A DNA stretch of 64,000 nt from Ktedonosporobacter rubrisoli (GTDB lineage: Bacteria; Chloroflexota; Ktedonobacteria; Ktedonobacterales; Ktedonobacteraceae). Positions 43,371 to 52,390 of the stretch are shown in pieces; the stretch's first letter is position 1; each line of letters begins with the position of its first letter. A program made the translations under genes and the position numbers. The stretch lies in assembly GCF_004208415.1 (NCBI RefSeq), contig NZ_CP035758.1, positions 4,774,001 through 4,838,000 of the forward strand. The letters run 5' to 3'. The notes below the pieces were generated by a model that saw only the letters and a list, made by a program, of their open reading frames with translations, did no database searches and was not told the origin of the DNA.

Positions 43371-43750
43371 TAGGGCTTCCTTTCACTAACTTTTTGATGA
43401 TTGCTTTTAGATAAAAAAATAAGCACAATAATTTAGCTCCACAGAAAACAAGGCACAATAAGGCCTGCCCCTTCTGCGGAGCCAAATAGAGTACACTGCT
43501 ACGACATTGGAGCAAAGTGGAGGAGGGTGATACTTTACCGATGAGGGCTTTCGCCCTGCACATGAGGGGATCTGGACCCTGCGTTTTTCACAATGCTTAC
43601 TTTTAAGCGGGTAAATGCATCACAATTGATTATATCACATGCAAGCTTATCAATATATATAGCGCTAAGGCAGCGAGCTTAATACAGAGCCACAATGGCC
43701 GAGCTATTTTCGGCCAGCCCTATGAATAAGCGCTATGTCCTTAGCGCTTC
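43371..43750. other. Intergenic region with nested inverted repeats
   Basis: 380 bases upstream of the MFS gene and downstream of the IMP cyclohydrolase-like gene. AGCGCTAAGG (43661-43670) pairs with CCTTAGCGCT (43739-43748). Within that span TGGCCGA (43696-43702) pairs with TCGGCCA (43710-43716). The right outer arm ends three bases before the stop of the minus-strand gene. The structure probably ends that transcript, although no T-run follows. Confidence 0.5.
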
Positions 43751-44485
43751 TCAGCTACCAAAGCGATTTTTGATGACGATGTTGCCAGGCCCACCAGAGG
43801 CGGGAATCTCCTTGACGGCCAGAGCAATACGATTCTCGGCATTGAGCGCCTCCCAATAGGTATGTAATACCTCCTCAGCGCTGCCAGAGCAGGGCAAAAG
43901 CAATGGCTCTCCCTGGAAGCCTGGCAGCGGATTCCCATCGCCCTGATAGGTGGTTAAACCAACTCCCAGGCCACCTTGCGCTAATGCAGGGCGGAATGTA
44001 TTGCGATCCGTAAACTCTGGATTGATGGGATTGGCTTTGAGAATACTCAGGGTTGCAGTTCCCTGGCCATTTTGCAGGGACAGCATCCCACTAATACGCG
44101 GAGTATAATGAGGAGCATCTGGCTCGTGGGCACGCTGGGCCAGAGCATCGTCAAAGGTTTTTCCTGCCTTGAGGGCCTGATAGAGCGTTTGCGTCTGATC
44201 TCCATTGCTGATCAGGTATATACCTGGCAATTCGAGCATCGCTTCATAGATAATCAAGCTCGGGTCCTCTACCAGGCTTATGTCGATAGGCTCAGTTCGC
44301 AGCACCGATCCTTGCGCCACCAGGCGCCGATTACGGCTATGCGCACTTCTCCCCATCAGCCAGTAAATCATCAACCAGGCATCCTTTAGCGAGGATCTGC
44401 CAATCACCAGCCCTCGTCCAGGATAAGCATTCTCTTTGAGATGCTTGACAAAGTTTCTTGACGCAGTAAGCGTGACATCTTCCAT
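43751..44485 (-). CDS. IMP cyclohydrolase-like protein (PurO-type fold)
   Basis: 244 residues. Conserved stretches NAYPGRGLVIGRSS, IYWLMGRSAHSRNRRLV, TEPIDISLVEDPSLIIY, ISNGDQTQTLYQAL and EPDAPHYTPRISGML match the IMP_cyclohyd family. Its archaeal member PurO closes FAICAR to IMP in the last step of purine synthesis. Bacterial members of this longer type are found in clostridia and relatives and may complement PurH variants. The Arg/His/Asp residues in these motifs would form the nucleotide site. It is cytoplasmic. No other pur gene is adjacent. Function as a cyclohydrolase is inferred from family membership. Confidence 0.8.
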   Translation of the reverse strand: MEDVTLTASRNFVKHLKENAYPGRGLVIGRSSLKDAWLMIYWLMGRSAHSRNRRLVAQGSVLRTEPIDISLVEDPSLIIYEAMLELPGIYLISNGDQTQTLYQALKAGKTFDDALAQRAHEPDAPHYTPRISGMLSLQNGQGTATLSILKANPINPEFTDRNTFRPALAQGGLGVGLTTYQGDGNPLPGFQGEPLLLPCSGSAEEVLHTYWEALNAENRIALAVKEIPASGGPGNIVIKNRFGS

Positions 44486-44612
44486 AAATAGCTTTCTTTC
44501 CCCTATTCATCAAATTTTGCGCCTGAGTTCACTTCAGGCACTGCCCATTGTAGCCAGGTCATCCCATGTAGATGGACCTGTTCTGGCGTTCGGCAAGAGC
44601 GGCGCAATCAGG

Positions 44613-44948
44613 CTATCTGGGCTTTGCAGATTTTTGCCCTTTGGGCCGCCGAGCCCATGCAGCCTGCTTATGTCCCGTTCCCGGGCGCGCTTCCGCACGT
44701 TTACCCTTTCCCAATAAGGCCATCGCCTCACTTTCATGCCCATGCGAAACCAGCCATTCTCTGGCCTTCTCGTGTAGATCCCGCAGTGAAGGGCTACCCG
44801 CCACCATCAGCCACATGGCCAGCTCCGGATCTACCGGCTCCTCTTCGCTCCATTGATCCTCTGCTATAAGAAATCCACGCACTTCCTCAACATTGAGCGT
44901 ACGTAAGACAGCATCCAAACGCTGCCTGAAGTTAGCGTAATCCGGCAT
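44613..44948 (-). CDS. Small hypothetical protein with basic tail
   Basis: 111 residues, not recognised. The first ~75 residues look globular and helical (MPDYANFRQRLDAVLRTLNV, GFLIAEDQWSEEEPVDPELA, LHEKAREWLVSHGHESEAMA). The last ~35 are strongly basic (GKGKRAEARPGTGHKQAAWA and beyond), as in nucleic-acid-associated tails. There is no signal or membrane helix. GAGAGAAG precedes the ATG. It lies between the LON-domain gene and the IMP cyclohydrolase-like gene, all on the minus strand, with gaps above 100 bases, so it is probably its own unit. Function unknown. Confidence 0.6.
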   Translation of the reverse strand: MPDYANFRQRLDAVLRTLNVEEVRGFLIAEDQWSEEEPVDPELAMWLMVAGSPSLRDLHEKAREWLVSHGHESEAMALLGKGKRAEARPGTGHKQAAWARRPKGQKSAKPR

Positions 44949-45062
44949 ATCACTTCTCTCTTCTTTAGCGCTGAGGAGCCTATCTTCAACCTCTCTCAGC
45001 GCCTATGTACTTGCTAATTTCTCGTGCAAGCTTACATCTATAACCAGATCGATCTCCGCCAA

Positions 45063-45716
45063 TTAATTTAGCCTGGTTTGCTCATCAGATATCTGCCTGG
45101 TAATAATCTGACGCAGAAATGGGACCTCGCGACGCAAGATCCCAATTTCTTCACGCAGGCGTTGCCGCGTCGAGGTCAGTTCCAGGAAATGCTGCTTGCG
45201 CTCATCCTGGATTTCCAGGAAATAGGCGATAAAATGCGAGAGACTTTCTGCAGTCGCAGGCAGATTTGTCTGCACATCGTCCTCATTCATCGCCTCCAGC
45301 AACATACCAAGATAGCGCCCAAACAAGTCACGGGCCTGCTCATTCAAAACTTCAAGCTCATATATAGGCTCGCTCACATCTTCATAGGGCTCTACCAGGC
45401 CAGAGAGATATGGCTTATCATGGTATTGTTCAACGATCTGGAAGCGCCTGGTTCCAACCGCTATAAGGTTATAGCCACCATCATCTAGCTTATCCAGGTT
45501 TCGTATTTCCGCTACAGTCCCCACAGAATAGGGAATCTCGTCAGGCTGCTCGCTCTCCGGCCTGATCAGCACAACACCGAAAGGCTTCATCTCTTGCTGA
45601 CAATCCATGATCATCTGACGATAGCGAGCTTCAAAGATATGCAACGGTAATACTGTTCCCGGGAAAAGGACAACATTGAGCGGGAACAGCGCTAATTCAA
45701 TCGCTGTTGTTGACAT
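45063..45716 (-). CDS. LON peptidase substrate-binding domain protein
   Basis: 217 residues. It matches the stand-alone LON N-terminal (PUA-like) domain family: IELALFPLNVVLFPGTVLPL, HIFEARYRQMIMDC, VGTVAEIRNLDKLDDGGYNL and GTRRFQIVEQYHDKPYLSGL. The final ~90 residues form a coiled, Arg/Glu-rich helix bundle. There is no AAA+ or protease domain. Such proteins may bind unfolded substrates; their role is unproved. ATG at 45716 is chosen because AAGGATG sits six bases upstream. It overlaps the end of the hydantoinase gene by 20 bases, so it is translationally coupled to it, although the two functions have no obvious link. Confidence 0.88.
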   Translation of the reverse strand: MSTTAIELALFPLNVVLFPGTVLPLHIFEARYRQMIMDCQQEMKPFGVVLIRPESEQPDEIPYSVGTVAEIRNLDKLDDGGYNLIAVGTRRFQIVEQYHDKPYLSGLVEPYEDVSEPIYELEVLNEQARDLFGRYLGMLLEAMNEDDVQTNLPATAESLSHFIAYFLEIQDERKQHFLELTSTRQRLREEIGILRREVPFLRQIITRQISDEQTRLN

Positions 45717-48700
45717 AAGGCTCATCCTTCGGTAAAAAACCGCCACCGCCAGGAGTGCAGATAGTTAACACATCCCCTGCCTGCACATCCAGGGTAACTT
45801 TACCTGGCAATTGGGTAGCTGTGCCATTGTGCTCAAGGCTGTTGATACCCACGGCGCCAGCTTCACCACCTTGCAGACCGTAGGGCGCATAGACGCGACG
45901 ATCAGTCAATAACGTTACGGTAGCCGGCACCAGGAAACAGAACTCGCGACACAGGCCATCACCGCCGCGATAGCGCCCCGCGCCGCCAGAGCCATAGCGC
46001 AAAGCATAGCGTCGTATCCGTAGAGGCATCTCCATTTCGAGCGCTTCCACAGGAGTATTGCGTGTATTGCTCATATGTACATGCACACCTGAGAGCCCAG
46101 CGGCGCCAGGCCTTGCCCCCATGCCGCCTCCTAGCGTTTCGTAATAAGCAAAGACACTCTTGCGCTGTGGGTCCAGGCCACCAAACGTAATATTGTTCAT
46201 AGTACCTTGTGACGCTGCGGGTATGCGCTGCGGGGCAAGTTGGGCCAGGGCGCCAAAGAGAGCATCGACTGTGCGCTGTGATGTCTCTACATTCCCTGCC
46301 GCAACTGCCGCCGGTGGCAGCGGATTGAGCAGCGATCCCTCCGGTATTCGAATATCGATCGACTCCAGACAACCTTGATTGGCCGGCACGTGCTCGCCCA
46401 CCATACAGCGCACCGCGTATAAAACGCTTGAATGCGCAACAGCTTGTACAGCATTCACACAGCCAGCACTCTGTGCCGCCGTTCCAGTGAAATCAACTGT
46501 CATAGTACCATTTTTTACCTGGATACGTACAGTGATTGGCAAGGCACTGGCTCCCCAGCCGTCATCATCTAGATAATCAGTGAACTCTACTTCACGCTCA
46601 GGAAGAGCCTGCAGAGCCTTACGCGTCAACTGGGCGGAATAGCGGAGCAGAGCTTCGGCGTGCGCCAGAACCATCTGCGAACCATAACGTTCGATGATCT
46701 CCTGCAAGCGTCTCACCCCTACCTGGCCAGCCGCTATCTGAGCATCTATATCCCCTTTGCGCTCCCAGGGAGTACGCACATTGCGATAGAAAAGCCTTAA
46801 GACATCCTCATTGAGCACTCCAGCGCGCGCCAGCTTGAGCGGTGGAATGATTACCCCTTCCTGATAAAGCTCGCGGGACATGGGCATTGATCCTGGAGAC
46901 ATACCGCCAATATCGGCATGATGCGCACGGCTCGCGACAAAGCCAAATAGCTCACCAGTATGTCCATCGGAATCTTTAGCGATAAAAACAGGGGTTACCA
47001 TGGTTATATCTGGAAGATGCGTTCCTCCCAGGTAAGGATCATTGAGCACGATCAGATCACCTGGCTCGAAGGTTTGAAACTGTTCAATGGCCGCACGCAC
47101 CGAGGCCGGCATCGCTCCTAGATGAACAGGAATATGGGCCGCCTGGGCAATCAAACGCCCCTGCGCATCAAAACAGGCGCAGGAATAATCTTTTCGCTCC
47201 TTGATATTGGGCGAATAGGCAGTTCTTCCCAGCGTCACGCCCATTTCTTCGGCCGCCGAGGAAAGCAGATGCTTAAAGATTTCGAGCGAAACGGGATCAA
47301 AGGTATCGCGAGGCGTAAGCGTAGTACTCTTGTCGTCAGAAGAACTTTCCTGCACCTGCTGAGCAAGCACATTGCCCCAGCCATCGACGACACCCTCCCA
47401 GCCGGGAGGTAAGAGGATTGTGCTATCATCCTGAATGAGGACGGCAGGGCCAACAATGCGGTTGCCATGCTGCAAAGCAGCGCGCTCATAGAGGCGGGCC
47501 CGGAACATCCCCTGGGTAAAGATCATAGAGCGCTCGCCAAGTAAAGCCTGCTCGGCTGAAGGGCCGCTCAAATCCTCAAAGGGCAGCTCGGGTTGAGCAG
47601 GCTGCACGCTCGCCTTGACGCGCACAGCCACGACTTGCACTGGCTGTTCTTGATGCTCATGCCCAAAGCGCTGCTTATGCAGAGCGTGAAAACGCGCAAG
47701 CGTGGCCGCAAGATCGCCAGCATTGCTTGTTGTCAATTCATAGGCCTGCCCAAAATAACGCAAATCATACAAACGCTGCAGAGAGATTGCAGCTTCGCTC
47801 TGAGCCGGCATATAGCTCATTTCCTGCTGCATCTCGGCGCGGGCACGCGCTTCAAGAGGGGCAAAAACAGCTTCCAGGGCCTCAGTTGAAAGCTCTTGAG
47901 CATCGAGCATAACTGTTTGCACATAATCCTTGACGATTGGGGCCAAAATCATGCCCAGGGCTGAAAGCACACCGGGATAGCGCGGAATAAAGACCCGCGG
48001 AATATGCAGCGCTTCGGCCAATTCGCAGGCATGCAGCGCTCCCGCCCCACCAAAGGGCAGTAGTGTAAAGAGGCGCGGATCATGGCCCTGTTCGAGCGAA
48101 ACAGTGCGTAGCGCCCGCTCCATGCTTGCATTAACCACACGAATAACGCCTAGCGCGGCCTCTTGCGTACTGACCTCCATGCGTTTTGCCAGGGCGGCCA
48201 TACGCTCCTCAGCGCGTTCGGGATAAATTGTGAAACGCCCGCCCAGAAAATGCGCGGGATCAATACGTCCCAGGACGACATTTGCATCAGTAACTGTAAG
48301 TTCCTCGCCAATCCCATAACAAGCTGGCCCCGGTACAGCTCCGGCCGAGTCAGGACCTACGGTGAGAGCATTTCCCTCATCCAGGCGTACAATCGAGCCA
48401 CCGCCTGCTCCAACCGTATGGATCGCCACGGTTGGCACGCCAATAGGACAGCCCGCCACGCTGGCCTCGGAGGTTTCGGGAATCAGGCCAGGACAGAGCG
48501 CAACATCTGTCGATGTACCCCCCATATCAAGAGTCATGATCTGCTCATAACCGGCCATGCGCGCAACATGAAAGGCGCCAATAACACCGCCAGCCGGCCC
48601 GCTCAGCACCGTACGCACCGGCTCTTTGGCCGCCGTTGCCGCCGAAATGCTGCCACCCGAGGATTGCATGATCCGCAAGGGTCTCTGCAACTGTTCCTGC

Positions 48701-49401
48701 AGCCCGTTAAGATAGCGAGCCATCAGCGGCTGAACATAGGCGTTAACCGCTACAGTACTTGTTCGCTCGTATTCTCTAAATTGTGGCAAAATTTCGCTGG
48801 AGAGCGAGAGATAGGCCGAAGGAAAACGCTCCCGCAACAGTTGTGCTAACAATTGCTCATGGACAGGATTGCGAAAAGCGTAGAGCAACGCAATAGCAAT
48901 ACTCTCTGGGTTCTGAGCGGCTACTTGCTGCATGAGTGCTTCTAGCTCATCGCGCCCGGGAGCACGCAGAATAGCTCCTTGATGGTCGAGGCGCTCAGCT
49001 AGCTCTAAACGGCGCTCCCTGGGGATAATCGCAGGAGCGCGCTGCTGCAAGAGATCATAGAGGGCCGGGCGATCCTGACGGCCGATCTCCAGTACATCCG
49101 CAAATCCCTCGGTAGTAATCAGCACCGACCGGGCCCCCTTGCGCTCCAACAAGGCATTTGTTGCTACCGTCGAGCCATGAATAACTGCCGAAGGCTGAGT
49201 CACGTCAAGAGCCTGGAGGCCCGTGAGCAATCCCTGGGCCGGATTCTGTGGCGTACTGGGAACCTTATACATTCTAAGCTGTCCGCCCGAAACTCCTGCC
49301 ACCGTGGACAGAGAGGCCTGAGGAGGTACGTAATGGACAATATCAGTAAAAGTACCGCCAATATCGACACCAACAATGCCTTGAGCTGACCCGTTATGCA
49401 T
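45697..49401 (-). CDS. Hydantoinase/5-oxoprolinase-type fusion (HyuA+HyuB)
   Basis: 1234 residues, close to full-length 5-oxoprolinases (about 1280). The HyuA half (about 1-680) starts GIVGVDIGGTFTDIVHYVPP, has IHGSTVATNALLERKGARSV, then GPAGGVIGAFHVARMAG and TLDMGGTSTDVALCPG, an ASKHA-type ATP site. The HyuB half (about 700-1225) starts FDPVSLEIFKHLLSSAAEEM, with GTAYSPNIKERKDYSCACFD, DLIVLNDPYLGGTHLPDITM and TLGGGMGARPGAAGLSGVH. The enzyme should hydrolyse a cyclic amide (5-oxoproline, hydantoin or a related carboxamide ring) with ATP. In many bacteria the halves are separate genes; here they are one chain. GAGGGAGAATAT precedes the ATG. The MHS-type transporter gene upstream has its own terminator, so it is a separate unit. 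Confidence 0.92.
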   Translation of the reverse strand: MHNGSAQGIVGVDIGGTFTDIVHYVPPQASLSTVAGVSGGQLRMYKVPSTPQNPAQGLLTGLQALDVTQPSAVIHGSTVATNALLERKGARSVLITTEGFADVLEIGRQDRPALYDLLQQRAPAIIPRERRLELAERLDHQGAILRAPGRDELEALMQQVAAQNPESIAIALLYAFRNPVHEQLLAQLLRERFPSAYLSLSSEILPQFREYERTSTVAVNAYVQPLMARYLNGLQEQLQRPLRIMQSSGGSISAATAAKEPVRTVLSGPAGGVIGAFHVARMAGYEQIMTLDMGGTSTDVALCPGLIPETSEASVAGCPIGVPTVAIHTVGAGGGSIVRLDEGNALTVGPDSAGAVPGPACYGIGEELTVTDANVVLGRIDPAHFLGGRFTIYPERAEERMAALAKRMEVSTQEAALGVIRVVNASMERALRTVSLEQGHDPRLFTLLPFGGAGALHACELAEALHIPRVFIPRYPGVLSALGMILAPIVKDYVQTVMLDAQELSTEALEAVFAPLEARARAEMQQEMSYMPAQSEAAISLQRLYDLRYFGQAYELTTSNAGDLAATLARFHALHKQRFGHEHQEQPVQVVAVRVKASVQPAQPELPFEDLSGPSAEQALLGERSMIFTQGMFRARLYERAALQHGNRIVGPAVLIQDDSTILLPPGWEGVVDGWGNVLAQQVQESSSDDKSTTLTPRDTFDPVSLEIFKHLLSSAAEEMGVTLGRTAYSPNIKERKDYSCACFDAQGRLIAQAAHIPVHLGAMPASVRAAIEQFQTFEPGDLIVLNDPYLGGTHLPDITMVTPVFIAKDSDGHTGELFGFVASRAHHADIGGMSPGSMPMSRELYQEGVIIPPLKLARAGVLNEDVLRLFYRNVRTPWERKGDIDAQIAAGQVGVRRLQEIIERYGSQMVLAHAEALLRYSAQLTRKALQALPEREVEFTDYLDDDGWGASALPITVRIQVKNGTMTVDFTGTAAQSAGCVNAVQAVAHSSVLYAVRCMVGEHVPANQGCLESIDIRIPEGSLLNPLPPAAVAAGNVETSQRTVDALFGALAQLAPQRIPAASQGTMNNITFGGLDPQRKSVFAYYETLGGGMGARPGAAGLSGVHVHMSNTRNTPVEALEMEMPLRIRRYALRYGSGGAGRYRGGDGLCREFCFLVPATVTLLTDRRVYAPYGLQGGEAGAVGINSLEHNGTATQLPGKVTLDVQAGDVLTICTPGGGGFLPKDEPYVNNSD

Positions 49402-49713
49402 ATATTCTCCCTCGAAACTATACTTTAGATAGCTGTAATACAGTTGCCTATTTATACATAAGCGTACCGAAAATAGGGAGATCAGGCAAGAGCCAAAGCG
49501 CTTCCCTGCTTCTTATCGCTATATTCACTATTTCTTATCTCATTACTAGATTGATGCTAGCCCAACCCTTTGGCATGTTGTTTCGCCACCAGCGATAGCA
49601 GCAGAAAGTGAGGTACCCAGCCATTGCTCAGCTAACTGGCAAAAAAATAGGGAGCAAGCTTTTTGCTCTCTACGCCTGTAATCCCAGGCTTATCTACAGT
49701 TAAAGTCAAACCT
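49402..49713. terminator. Intergenic region carrying a minus-strand terminator
   Basis: 312 bases. On the minus strand GAGAGCAA (49670-49663) pairs with TTGCTCCC (49657-49650; one G-U pair), followed by TATTTTTTT (to 49641). This is a typical Rho-independent terminator for the MFS gene that ends at 49714. The remaining 240 bases lead to the hydantoinase start and must hold its promoter; none was clear. Confidence 0.75.
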
Positions 49714-51012
49714 TTAGTCAGCGATACTGGCCTTGGACAGCTCCTTCAGGCCAAGCGTAGCTACGAAGGAAAATGCCGCAAGAATAATGATGTAGAGCGC
49801 GACCGGCACATAATCGCCTTTGTACTGCTCTAGCAGAAAAGCCGCGATAAGAGGGGCCAGGCCACCGGCAAAGGGCGCCGCCAGTTGATAGCCAATCGAG
49901 GCGCCGCTATAGCGCAGCCTGGTTGTAAAGTGCTCCGAAATCAAGGCAGCCTGCGGTCCATAGACAAAAGAATGGCACAGTGCAAGCGAGAGCACGATAC
50001 TGGCAATAATCAGGAAGCCATTTCCCGTGTTGAGCAACAAAAAATAGGGAAAGGCAAAGAGCAGCATAAGCAAGCAGCCGAGCAAATACCAGCGCCTCCG
50101 CCCAAAGCGATCTGAAAGATAGCTGAACCAGGGAATAGTGAGAAGCTCAAGAATGGCAGCCGCATAGATTCCGCCAAGCACAAGCTGCCTATCCACATGT
50201 AGATAGGTCGCGCCATAGACCAGGACAAATGTGGAAAAGAGATAGAAAGGAGCCTGTTCCACAAAACGGGCTGCGGCGGTAAGGATGATCTCCTCCCAGT
50301 TCTGCGCAATTACCTCGACTACAGGAGCTTTGGCAACACGCTTCTCCTCCTGAAGCTTAGAAAACAGTGGTGTCTCTAAGATACGCAAGCGAATATAGAG
50401 GCCAACCACGATCAGTAGAGCGCTCAGGAAGAAAGGAATACGCCAGCCCCAACTATTGAACTGGCTACCGGAAATTGCAGCAAATACCGCCACCAGGCCA
50501 GCCGAGAGCAACAGGCCAAGAGGCACTCCCATCTGTGGCCAGCTGGCCCAAAAGCCCCTATTGCGCTCATGCCCATATTCTAACGATAGTAGGACAGAAC
50601 CTCCCCACTCACCACCAACGCCAAGCCCCTGGCAGAATCGCATCAATGAAACCAGCAGGGGTGCGGCAATCCCAATAACGTCATAACCAGGAATAAAGCC
50701 AATCACAAATGTAGAGATGCCCATAAGCAGCAAAGTCACAATCAAGGTTGACTTGCGTCCTATGCGATCTCCCAGGTGGCCAAAAACGACGCCGCCAATA
50801 GGACGGGCAATAAAACCAACAAGAAATGTCGTCAATGAGAGCAGCGTCCCGGCAAAGGGGCTAAACTTGGGGAAATAGAGGGCAGGAAAAACCAGCGTGG
50901 CAACTGTGCCATACAAGAAGAAATCGTACCATTCAATCGTTGTACCAAGGGTGCTCGCAAAGATGACCGGCCACATGCCACGCCGACTCATCTGTTCTGA
51001 GATTGAGGCCAT
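49714..51012 (-). CDS. MFS transporter, metabolite:H+ symporter (ShiA/ProP-like) family
   Basis: 432 residues, twelve predicted helices. The N-terminus FASTLGTTIEWYDFFLYGTV, then FIARPIGGVVFGHLGDRIGR, is the MHS-subfamily signature; GGEWGGSVLLSLEYG is also typical. The central cytoplasmic loop and YLSDRFGRRRWYLLG in the second half complete the MFS pattern. Family members carry carboxylates, shikimate, proline/betaine or citrate with protons. The nearby hydantoinase makes an amino-acid or cyclic-amide substrate plausible, but this is inference. GGAGGG precedes the ATG. A structured, AT-rich region lies upstream. Confidence 0.9.
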   Translation of the reverse strand: MASISEQMSRRGMWPVIFASTLGTTIEWYDFFLYGTVATLVFPALYFPKFSPFAGTLLSLTTFLVGFIARPIGGVVFGHLGDRIGRKSTLIVTLLLMGISTFVIGFIPGYDVIGIAAPLLVSLMRFCQGLGVGGEWGGSVLLSLEYGHERNRGFWASWPQMGVPLGLLLSAGLVAVFAAISGSQFNSWGWRIPFFLSALLIVVGLYIRLRILETPLFSKLQEEKRVAKAPVVEVIAQNWEEIILTAAARFVEQAPFYLFSTFVLVYGATYLHVDRQLVLGGIYAAAILELLTIPWFSYLSDRFGRRRWYLLGCLLMLLFAFPYFLLLNTGNGFLIIASIVLSLALCHSFVYGPQAALISEHFTTRLRYSGASIGYQLAAPFAGGLAPLIAAFLLEQYKGDYVPVALYIIILAAFSFVATLGLKELSKASIAD

Positions 51013-51385
51013 AGAACCCTCCAGTATTGCTTGATAAAAGAACGACTTAAAATTGAGCGCGATACTGAATTATGGGCTAGTGCAGCTATGTCCTGGGCAA
51101 ACAAGTTGGACGGGATTGCGTTAGTCCCTCCCCACCTCCTTTCGAGGTAGTAACAATAATGGAAGCATCTGAGGTAGTTAAGTGTTATGGGCAGCCTTCA
51201 TACACTATTCGGGGAAAAGCTTCCATCAATTTGAAGGCTAACATTTCAGAAAAGACCTATGCCTATAGTATAGCGGTAAACCTCTGGCTTTTTCAAGTCC
51301 CTCTGGTCCCATAAAATCAGCTCTTACGCCTGTGTTGGGATCAGAGGCTACTCTTCTTGTCAAATTAAGCTCATGCTTACCTTGC
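51013..51385. other. Intergenic region with several hairpins
   Basis: 373 bases. GCCTTCA (51194-51200) pairs with TGAAGGC (51232-51238), enclosing GGAA/TTCC. Nearer the MFS gene, GGACGGGA and TCCCTCC (51108-51131) can pair with one mismatch, and CCTC/GAGG brackets a short loop just after. These could be the 5' leader of the minus-strand MFS gene or the 3' end of the SMR operon. No gene is supported. Confidence 0.4.
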
Positions 51386-51700
51386 CTATGAAATCAGCTT
51401 AAGGCTCACAGTTGAGATCACTATCAGACCAATAAACAAGAGGCGCTTCCATTCCCGGGGCTCACCAAAGGCGAGCATACCTAGCAGCGTACTACCCACG
51501 GTCCCGATGCCTGTCCAGATAGCATAAGAAGTTCCCATTGAGATTTGCGTCATGGCCAGCGATAACAACGAAAAGCTTGTTCCGTAGACCAGTGCAACCA
51601 GTAAGTAAGATGACCAGTGGCGGCGCTCGGTAACACGCTTTATAGCAAGCACCCCAAGCACTTCACACAAACCGGCGGCAATAAGGGCAATCCATGTCAT
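51386..51700 (-). CDS. ykkD: Small multidrug resistance (SMR) subunit, YkkD-like
   Basis: 104 residues, four predicted helices. The essential membrane Glu is in GLCEVLGVLAIKRV (Glu13). The third helix reads SMGTSYAIWTGIGTVGSTLL, close to YkkD/GdnD of Bacillus. Its last residues after helix 4 are very short, as in YkkD. It functions as one half of a heteromeric proton-coupled exporter of small cations; guanidinium is the substrate of several YkkCD/GdnCD pairs. The ATG overlaps the partner's stop by four bases (ATGA), consistent with equal expression. Confidence 0.85.
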   Translation of the reverse strand: MTWIALIAAGLCEVLGVLAIKRVTERRHWSSYLLVALVYGTSFSLLSLAMTQISMGTSYAIWTGIGTVGSTLLGMLAFGEPREWKRLLFIGLIVISTVSLKLIS

Positions 51701-52035
51701 ACAGATTTGCCTTTCTCTCCATCATTCGTTACAAACTTTAAGCCCATTACACCAGCTAGCAACGCAGCAATAAACAGCAACTTGAGAGGATTGAATTGCT
51801 CCCCAAAGAAGATTATTTCTGTAATAACCGTAGCCACAGTACCGAGCCCGGTAAACACAGCATACATTGTGCCAAGAGGTAATTTAGCGGCAACATCAAA
51901 CAATACTTTAAAGCTCACTAGAATAGACGCTATGGTAATCAACCACTCCCACCAGGTTGCGGCATGTTTAATGCCTGATACCCAAACAGCTTCGAGCACT
52001 CCCGTCAAGAATAAAAGTATCCATTCTTTCCTCAT
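51697..52035 (-). CDS. ykkC: Small multidrug resistance (SMR) subunit, YkkC-like
   Basis: 112 residues, four predicted helices. LFLTGVLEAVWVSGIKHA carries the membrane Glu15. Helix 3 is PLGTMYAVFTGLGTVATVIT, and the 11-residue polar tail (TNDGEKGKSV) is longer than in its partner, as in YkkC/GdnC. The pair should form an asymmetric exporter. The gene is divergent from a LysR-type regulator 355 bases away. No guanidine riboswitch motif was recognised in that gap, so control by the LysR protein is more likely. Confidence 0.85.
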   Translation of the reverse strand: MRKEWILLFLTGVLEAVWVSGIKHAATWWEWLITIASILVSFKVLFDVAAKLPLGTMYAVFTGLGTVATVITEIIFFGEQFNPLKLLFIAALLAGVMGLKFVTNDGEKGKSV

Positions 52036-52390
52036 TACGCTATACCCTCTCTCCTATCTCAAATGCACAAACTCTCGCCAAAAGAGATTTCATGCTATCT
52101 TCGCCCTGCCATAGAAGCATTTGTTACCTCCATTTTTGAGAATCAACTTGTAGCTGGCTGCTCAGACTTTTGAGGCTCAATACCGCTTACGATCTATGAG
52201 GAAACTGCAAAGAAGACACATCCTTCTTCATCTTCCCCAGTTACATAAGGTCGTCTGGTAGCTTGCCTTCCTGACGCTTTCCCATAACCTTTATTACAGG
52301 GCAATTATAGTTGAATAATCGTATATAGTATAATGATTGATATTGATATGGGTATCATTTTTTGTGATGGCTAGATGGAGTAATCAGTCT
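52036..52390. promoter_or_regulatory. Divergent SMR/LysR control region
   Basis: 355 bases. On the plus strand, TATAAT at 52329-52334 is a good -10 element for the LysR gene. Just downstream TGATA (52338-52342) and TATCA (52353-52357) form an inverted repeat spaced by ten bases, fitting a LysR-type autoregulatory site. GGAG at 52377-52380 precedes the GTG start. The SMR promoter on the other strand could not be fixed. Confidence 0.5.

Noticed and set aside
52036..52390. Guanidine riboswitch before the SMR genes
   Set aside because: No conserved guanidine-I core or paired ACGR-loop hairpins could be read on the minus strand.
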